From: Chondrus crispus | Lineage: Eukaryota; Rhodophyta; Florideophyceae; Gigartinales; Gigartinaceae | NCBI RefSeq assembly: GCF_000350225.1 | Contig: NW_005179371.1 | Location: 21,254 to 55,430, forward strand | Direction: 5' to 3' | Length of the DNA: 34,177 nt | Part shown: positions 29,911-34,177 of the stretch, in pieces | How the letters are laid out: each line of letters begins with the position of its first letter | Position numbering within the stretch: position 1 is the first letter of the stretch | Translations under genes and position numbers: made by a program | Notes under the pieces: generated by a model | Databases searched by the model: none | What the model was told of the DNA's origin: nothing | Seen by the model: the letters and a program-made list of their open reading frames with translations, nothing else

Positions 29911-30148
29911 TGTTCGGGCGAACAGTCGGGATTTGCTGGTCATGGTTCTTTCCATGACCAGCAAATTACAAATGTCAGTAATTTTAACAAAATATTAACA
30001 GTCCAAATTTTGCTGGTCATGGTTCGCGAACCATGACCAGCTAATTATAAACATCTGTAATTTTAACAAAAAATAACAGTCCAGATTTGCTAGTCATGGT
30101 TCGCGAACCATGACCAGCAAATCCCGACTGTTCGCCCGAACACTTTTC
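29908..30148. repeat. Array of three large palindromes with 77-bp period
   Basis: Palindrome cores of the type TGCTGGTCATGG/CCATGACCAGCA start at 29934, 30011 and 30088, exactly 77 bp apart, joined by AT-rich linkers that are themselves repeated (TGTAATTTTAACAAAA, AACAGTCCA). The second and third cores have the perfect centre TGGTTCGCGAACCA; the first has lost it. The whole array is bracketed by GTGTTCGGGCGAACAGTC and its complement. It ends about 95 bp before the ATG at 30244. It could be a binding-site array for a protein such as the ParB-like one, or the product of hairpin-driven expansion. Confidence 0.85.
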
Positions 30149-30243
30149 CGAAGCATACCCTTTTCTTCACTACGCCGTCTCTAACAGCCCATCCAGTCCT
30201 TACTTTTCCAGACTTCACTTCGGAAAATAATCACCATTGAATT
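30149..30243 (+). promoter_or_regulatory. Leader and probable promoter of the methyltransferase-SET gene
   Basis: Only 95 bp separate the palindrome array from the ATG at 30244, so transcription probably starts here or within the array. The stretch is rich in CT-type sequence (CCTTTTCTTCACTACGCC) and has no clear TATA box. Assigned by position. Confidence 0.35.
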
Positions 30244-30696
30244 ATGACTTCTGCTCCTGTCAGCTTCAACCAGTTGTGTCTCACTCACTTGTTTCACATT
30301 CTGAGAAACGTGAAATTCAGAACAAATTTCAACCTTCGCGAATCCAAGACGTCTGATGTACTACGGTGGATACACAAGCAAGATGATGACAGCGCGGTCA
30401 AAGCACTAAAGGCGTTACTGCTGAACAAAATTAGGAAGCGAAGAGATCCCGGAAATTTTCGATCTTCATTCAACGACGGACCACCTATTTTCAGAGAGCT
30501 CGGTACAGAACAGGTGAAGCAAATCTTCAAATCTGCAGTTTCCTTTGTCATGTACGGGGAGAAAGACTCTCGAATCTTCAAACTTTTCGAGATGCTCTTC
30601 GCGTCGGGTAAGATCAGCCCCTCGTTAGTGGTTGGGAGCAAGTATATTCCAGCCAAGGGCAACAGATATTCTGGGCCAATTTCGTCTAAGTCTTAG
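30244..30696 (+). CDS. N-terminal segment of the methyltransferase-SET protein, ended by an in-frame TAG
   Basis: From ATG 30244 (MTSAPVSFNQLCL) 150 codons run to a TAG at 30694-30696. The frame then continues open past the TAG, with no other stop, into the methyltransferase segment, so this is the beginning of the same reading frame. The segment is globular in composition (LTHLFHILRNVKF, EQVKQIFKSAVSFVMYGEKD) but I do not recognise a domain. Splicing to remove the TAG is not obvious: the only GT...AG around it would give a 13-bp intron. A nonsense mutation in a decaying copy, TAG readthrough, or a base error are the options. As a free protein it would be short and without known motifs. Confidence 0.6.
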   Translation: MTSAPVSFNQLCLTHLFHILRNVKFRTNFNLRESKTSDVLRWIHKQDDDSAVKALKALLLNKIRKRRDPGNFRSSFNDGPPIFRELGTEQVKQIFKSAVSFVMYGEKDSRIFKLFEMLFASGKISPSLVVGSKYIPAKGNRYSGPISSKS

Positions 30697-33066
30697 TTCG
30701 CTACCAAGCCTCCTGATACATTCGAGGTTATTATCTACATTCACGCCTTGAAAGTTGCTGTGGACTACTTTCAGAGAGAACGGAAACGCCGGAACAAGAT
30801 TTCGAGTCCGTTTCGGATAAGCTATACCTGCGGAAATCGTCTGGGCTTCGCCGTTCAACTCATTGTAAAGGCGTGGACATCCTTGGCGAAGAAGATAGGC
30901 CTCAAGAGCTGCGAGTCAATGATTTCCCCGTACGTTCTCTTCAAGGAATCAAGTGGAACCTTTATGGTTCTCGGTGAGAGCGACAGCGGCTTTGCGCCTA
31001 CGTCAAAGAGCCATACATTCCGGGGACACCGAAACGCCGCGATGGATTTGAAGCTTGCGGATCCTACTGCTTGGAAGAGGACCAAGGAGCAAGATTACGC
31101 GTTTAGGGAACTCACTGCTATGCTATTTCACCACTTGAAAGAGGTTTCTACGCATGAGTACCTATACGAATGTGCGGAAGACACGGACTGGGAATTTGTC
31201 AAGAAGTACAAGTGCGAGAAGAAAGACACCGTTGCTCCCGTTTTCGCTTCCTTATCTGCACCTACAAAAGCAGCGATAGGGTATGTTGACAATGGTGTCA
31301 CAGCTATTGACGTCGATTCTATGGGCAATACTGAAAACACCTTTGATATAGGCGCAATGGAAGCATCGCAGGACGAAGATGAAGAAGGAGTTATCAAGGA
31401 AGAAGGTAATAGGGTCCCTATGGATCCTCAGGATACCAGACCAGAAAAGCGTCATAAAACGTCTGGAACAAGGGGTGAAGAGCGGTATCAGTTCGCCTAC
31501 GACAGGGTCATGAAGACGATGAGTGCTTTCTGTCGCATTCACGACGTCCCAATGACCGATGTCCTTGACACAGATGCCGAAGAGAGTGGCTTCTACCTAG
31601 ATGGAAAGGTGCAACTCATCTTGACAGACCCACCCTATAACACGCGCAGGGAGGTGGAATCTCCCAACTCCAGCCATGACAAGCTTTCCGGATCTGACAT
31701 GTTGGAGTGTGTTGCTATCTTCGACCGTGTTCTCAAACCGGGTGGACACGGGATTGTCTTCTGCTCAGCCCTCCAGTTCGCAGAGTGGTATTTCATGCTT
31801 AAGAATCATAAGCGCCTCAAGAACGGTATTGATGAAGATGATGCCTCACAGCCTTTGAGACAAGTCTACGAGAAGGTATTCAACGTTGAAAGAATCCCCC
31901 TCAACTTCGTACGGGCACCGGGTCACTACTTCCAGAAACGCCACCGGAAGGGATGCAGCCACATGTCAATTGTGCAGACGGCGATTCATTTCTGGAAACG
32001 AGGCTTGGAGTTTAAGGATGAACTCGAGCAATTCAATTACATACCTCATGGGTATGTTCCATCTCGACACGCGGCATGGACAAATTGCGTTGACGAGATA
32101 CCTCGCATTGAGGGTGATGAGCGTGTAATGTGCCCAGAAGCTGGGAATAGCTCTATGTCAAAGGGAGGGAGTGATTACATTTCAGTGGATGAGAATGTCC
32201 GAATGTTCCTTCGACCCGAGCAGAAGAGCATCAGACTGATGATGGAGATGGTTTCAAGGTTCTCCCAACCTGGTGATATTGTGTTCGACCCATACGGAGG
32301 GACTTTCCCAACAGCGAAGGCGTGCCTCACTCTACCGATGCATCGAAAGTTTGTTGGTTGCGATTTCGATGAGAGATGCGTTGAGATCGCGGCTGTAAAA
32401 GTCCTTCAAACCTTTGCGAAACAGCTCACCTCGCCAGTATCGGATATCACTGCTTCTGTCGAGGAGATTGACTTTGCTATTGAATTCTTGGCTCACCCCA
32501 ACTTGGAAGCTAGGGAAGCCGCACAGCATGCATCATTGTGGGACGCACCTCCCGGCCTACCGATTTATCAGAGGCTCCCTATACATGTTCACCGTTATCT
32601 ATCGTGCATGAATGGTAATGTGGACCTGGCACTCAAGTACAAGAATACTCCTCCGGACTTATGGCCGAGCAATTACAGAGCATTTCTCGATACAGTGGAC
32701 GCAGAGGCTCTCATGAGCCTAGAGGCTGCCGAGAAAGGTTTCGTTGTTTGCGAGTCCACGATAAGGCATACTTCTGCTGGGAGGGGCGTTTTTGCTATGC
32801 GTTCTTTCAAAAAGGGAGAAGATATTCTCACCTACTACGGGACAGTGGTATACAAGAACTTGAGTGGTCAAAATGCAGCCACCAAGGTTTACGGGAGTGG
32901 TATTCTAGGGGTTCGAAAAAAGCGATTCGCTGAAAAGGCCGTCCACTGCGCAGTAATGCAGTTTACGCCGAAGATAAGGAGCATCCCATATTCATCGTCC
33001 CGGCACCGTTTTGCGTCGCAGGCTACATCAATGATCCGCGGTATCTTCCGGATGACAGGGATGTAG
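30697..33066 (+). CDS. Beta-class amino-DNA methyltransferase with C-terminal SET domain (broken frame)
   Basis: The frame continues directly after the TAG; the first non-ATG start codon is 30748. Counting from there, DPPYNTRR (D294-Y297) is motif IV of amino-methyltransferases (N6-adenine or N4-cytosine), RVLKPGGHGIVF follows, and IVFDPYGGTFPTAKA (about 511-525) with RKFVGCDFD is the AdoMet-binding motif I. Motif IV before motif I is the beta-class order of bacterial N6_N4_Mtase enzymes. Motif I is a DPYGGT variant. From about residue 664 a SET domain begins: AGRGVFAMRSFKKGEDILTYYG. Between about 200 and 240 there is an acidic and basic linker (PEKRHKTSGTRG), likely nuclear. After about 32950 the frame runs out of domain sense; the SET end lies in the -1 frame. 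Predicted function: methylation of DNA plus histone or other protein lysines, in the nucleus. Confidence 0.8.
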   Translation, partial: FATKPPDTFEVIIYIHALKVAVDYFQRERKRRNKISSPFRISYTCGNRLGFAVQLIVKAWTSLAKKIGLKSCESMISPYVLFKESSGTFMVLGESDSGFAPTSKSHTFRGHRNAAMDLKLADPTAWKRTKEQDYAFRELTAMLFHHLKEVSTHEYLYECAEDTDWEFVKKYKCEKKDTVAPVFASLSAPTKAAIGYVDNGVTAIDVDSMGNTENTFDIGAMEASQDEDEEGVIKEEGNRVPMDPQDTRPEKRHKTSGTRGEERYQFAYDRVMKTMSAFCRIHDVPMTDVLDTDAEESGFYLDGKVQLILTDPPYNTRREVESPNSSHDKLSGSDMLECVAIFDRVLKPGGHGIVFCSALQFAEWYFMLKNHKRLKNGIDEDDASQPLRQVYEKVFNVERIPLNFVRAPGHYFQKRHRKGCSHMSIVQTAIHFWKRGLEFKDELEQFNYIPHGYVPSRHAAWTNCVDEIPRIEGDERVMCPEAGNSSMSKGGSDYISVDENVRMFLRPEQKSIRLMMEMVSRFSQPGDIVFDPYGGTFPTAKACLTLPMHRKFVGCDFDERCVEIAAVKVLQTFAKQLTSPVSDITASVEEIDFAIEFLAHPNLEAREAAQHASLWDAPPGLPIYQRLPIHVHRYLSCMNGNVDLALKYKNTPPDLWPSNYRAFLDTVDAEALMSLEAAEKGFVVCESTIRHTSAGRGVFAMRSFKKGEDILTYYGTVVYKNLSGQNAATKVYGSGILGVRKKRFAEKAVHCAVMQFTPKIRSIPYSSSRHRFASQATSMIRGIFRMTGM

Positions 33067-33257
33067 AAGAGCGTCATGCCAAGCACTCCCGTACAGCAAA
33101 TGTCCGGTTTGTGGAATCGGTGGCTTCTCCAAGCAAACATAAGCTTCGCTCGAACAGGCTTGTCATCATTGAGACCATACAGGAAATCAGCACTGGCGAG
33201 GAGTTGTTCCTAGACTACGGGAAGTCTTTCGCCCATTGGGGCTCGGCTCCACCCTAA
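32934..33257 (+). CDS. C-terminal part of the SET domain in the shifted frame
   Basis: In the frame opened by the TGA at 32931-32933 the sequence reads IFIVPAPFCVAGYINDPRY, then NRLVIIETIQEISTGEELFLDYGKS, ending at TAA 33255-33257. GYINDP corresponds to the SET RFINHS-type AdoMet-binding motif and GEELFLDYG to the terminal SET motif with the catalytic Tyr. It must be joined to the preceding frame by a -1 step (equivalent to a one-base loss) at about 32945-32960. A 62-bp intron 32900-32961 (GTATTC...TGCAG) would also restore frame, but it would remove YGSGILGVRKKRF-type sequence that looks coding, so a frameshift mutation seems likelier. Confidence 0.72.
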   Translation, partial: KGRPLRSNAVYAEDKEHPIFIVPAPFCVAGYINDPRYLPDDRDVEERHAKHSRTANVRFVESVASPSKHKLRSNRLVIIETIQEISTGEELFLDYGKSFAHWGSAPP

Positions 33258-33405
33258 GTGCGTACGGAAAACAATAATATCTGTTACAGTATCCGAAGAG
33301 AATGATAAGACCGTGACGTTATTTGTTTGGATCTGGGTGGTGTTTCTCTGCGAGGACGGTTTCAGGGGCATGTCAAAGAATAGACAAATTTCGTCAGCGA
33401 GGCTT
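33258..33405. other. Spacer after the SET stop codon
   Basis: No gene is seen in this 148-bp stretch, which would hold the 3' untranslated region of the SET gene. A further relation to helicase sequence before 33406 could not be established by eye. Confidence 0.4.
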
Positions 33406-33489
33406 AATTTCTTGATTTAGAAGGCCAGGAAGAACCCCAGACGGGAAGAGATATTGACGCTAGCTGTAGAGACCGAACCTTCTTTGTAA
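33406..33489 (+). pseudogene. Relic of the 3' end of a second helicase gene
   Basis: In the frame ending at TAA 33487-33489 the sequence encodes ILTLAVETEPSL, against VLTLAVETEPSF at the end of the helicase gene (stop at 17846). Upstream codons align with the helicase segment DFLYLEPQMKSRRRAK, but with an in-frame TAG and small indels. Orientation is plus, opposite to the intact helicase. Nothing of the helicase core remains. It is part of the right arm of the long inverted repeat and shows that this end came from another helicase-bearing copy. Confidence 0.85.
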
Positions 33490-33723
33490 CTAAACACACA
33501 TCTGACATATCGAGACATATCTTGCGTTTCAAAGCAAAAGACATAGGTTCCCAACGCATAATTAGTGTACTATTCTACGGGGCCCCGCACACTCCCAAGC
33601 ACACACTACGGGCATTCCCAACAAGAGACCCACTTTTTTGAGGCTGTGAAACGCAATATAAACCTACAGCACACGGTAAAATCGCACATATTGCTGCGCC
33701 CTTGGAGCGCCCCTCCGCATACT
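33490..33723. repeat. Right arm of the long inverted repeat, unique part
   Basis: The reverse complement matches 17565-17845, with GGTTCCCAACGC, TTAGTGTAC, CACACTACGGGCATTCCCAAC and AACCTACAGCACAC all present. Only one arm of the 17764-17843 hairpin is represented, in diverged form (ACACATCTGACATATCGAGAC). Confidence 0.85.
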
Positions 33724-34177
33724 TCGAGACAATTCTCATTTTAAGTTTTGAGCACCTTTTTTCGGGCGTTCGAAACTCATTATGAGTTTCAAGTCCCTTT
33801 TTTTGGTACTCGAAACTCATTATGAGTTTCGAACCCCTTTTTTTTGGTACTCGAAACTCAAAATGAGTTTCGGGCCCCTTTTTTTTGGTACTCAAAACTC
33901 AAATGAGGATACTGTGCATGCGCACGGTACAGTACCTGCCCCGTCCCTGAAGCGCCCATGGCCCCCTGTGCATACTTCGAGACCATTCTCAATTTGAGTT
34001 TTGAGTACCTTTTTTCGGGGGTTCAAAACTCATTATGAGTTTCGAGTCCCTTTTTTTGGTACTCGAAACTCAAAATGAGTTTCGAACCCCTTTTTTTGGG
34101 ACTCGAAACTCAAAATGAGTTTCGAACCCCTTTTTTTGGTACTCGAAACTCAAAATGGCGATACTGTTCACCTCAAA
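33724..34177. repeat. Palindrome cluster E, running off the right edge
   Basis: Palindromes at about 40-bp period, with TTTTTTTGGTACTC linkers, are interrupted at about 33905-33990 by GATACTGTGCATGCGCACGG and CAGTACCTGCCCCGTCCCTG. Order and spacing are the reverse complement of cluster B. The array continues to the last base, so its true end and the flanking target are outside the window. Confidence 0.88.

Larger units (their letters stand above)
13105..34177. mobile_element. Mosaic of nested or composite DNA transposons (right end outside the window)
   Basis: From 13.1 kb to the right edge the DNA is organised as gene blocks separated by palindrome clusters. The blocks hold a MULE-type transposase, a Ulp1 protease plus SF1 helicase, a ParB/oxygenase protein inside its own inverted repeats, and a DNA methyltransferase-SET protein. 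The clusters at 17.0 and 29.3 kb share one orientation (read from the GTACTGTACTGTGC sub-block) and those at 23.9 and 33.7 kb the opposite, as expected for paired element ends. The inverted pair 17.04-17.93 and 33.41-34.18 kb is the longest. Exact element boundaries and target-site duplications could not be resolved by eye, and one large element versus several nested ones remains open. Confidence 0.7.

Noticed and set aside
32900..32961. 62-bp GT...AG intron that would restore the SET frame
   Set aside because: It would delete sequence resembling coding SET residues (YGSGILGVRKKRF), so a one-base frame change is preferred; not fully excluded.

Overview
The window looks like nuclear DNA of a eukaryote. 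The best-supported ordinary gene, a C2H2 zinc-finger gene at about 9.2-10.0 kb, has a GTAAGT...CAG spliceosomal intron. Intergenic spacers are long, and more than half of the window is transposon-derived. Compact gene structure, one short intron, the LLNP motif ahead of the zinc fingers and the repeat-rich context would fit a multicellular red alga, but that placement is inference and nothing here proves it.

Layout. (1) 1-606, minus strand: N-terminal part of a GC-rich gene for a secreted protein, cut by the window edge. (2) 607-9197: gene-poor spacer with one strong imperfect hairpin. (3) 9198-10018, plus strand: four-finger C2H2 protein in two exons. (4) 10019-13100: gene-poor spacer with short tandem repeats and a perfect 21-bp hairpin. 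(5) 13.1 kb to the right edge: a mosaic of related mobile elements. Clusters of the palindrome GAAACTCATTATGAGTTTC and its variants, spaced about 40 bp, recur at 13.1, 17.0-17.5, 23.9-24.3, 29.3-29.6 and 33.7-34.2 kb and separate the gene blocks.

Gene blocks in the mosaic. 13.6-16.5 kb: a MULE-type (Mutator-like) DDE transposase, minus strand. 17.8-23.5 kb: a minus-strand unit of a basic low-complexity protein, a Ulp1/C48-type cysteine protease and a UPF1-like SF1 helicase, whose open frames overlap and each step by -1. 24.6-29.2 kb: a nested element with 46-bp perfect terminal inverted repeats that continue into large palindromes. It carries one long protein combining a ParB-like domain (D-G-L-H-R-R) with a C-terminal 2-oxoglutarate/Fe(II) dioxygenase-like domain (H-x-D...H...R). 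30.2-33.3 kb: a plus-strand gene joining a beta-class amino-DNA methyltransferase (DPPY) to a SET histone-methyltransferase-like domain, interrupted by one in-frame TAG and one frameshift.

Together, the right half is a set of nested or composite transposons carrying DNA-methyltransferase, SET, putative oxygenase and ParB-like functions beside transposase, protease and helicase. A reasonable hypothesis is that the elements bring their own chromatin and DNA-modification toolkit. The ends at 17.0-17.9 kb and 33.4-34.2 kb are long inverted repeats of each other, and the right one contains a relic of the helicase gene's 3' end. Several reading frames are broken, so some copies here may be decayed and the intact versions may lie elsewhere in the genome.
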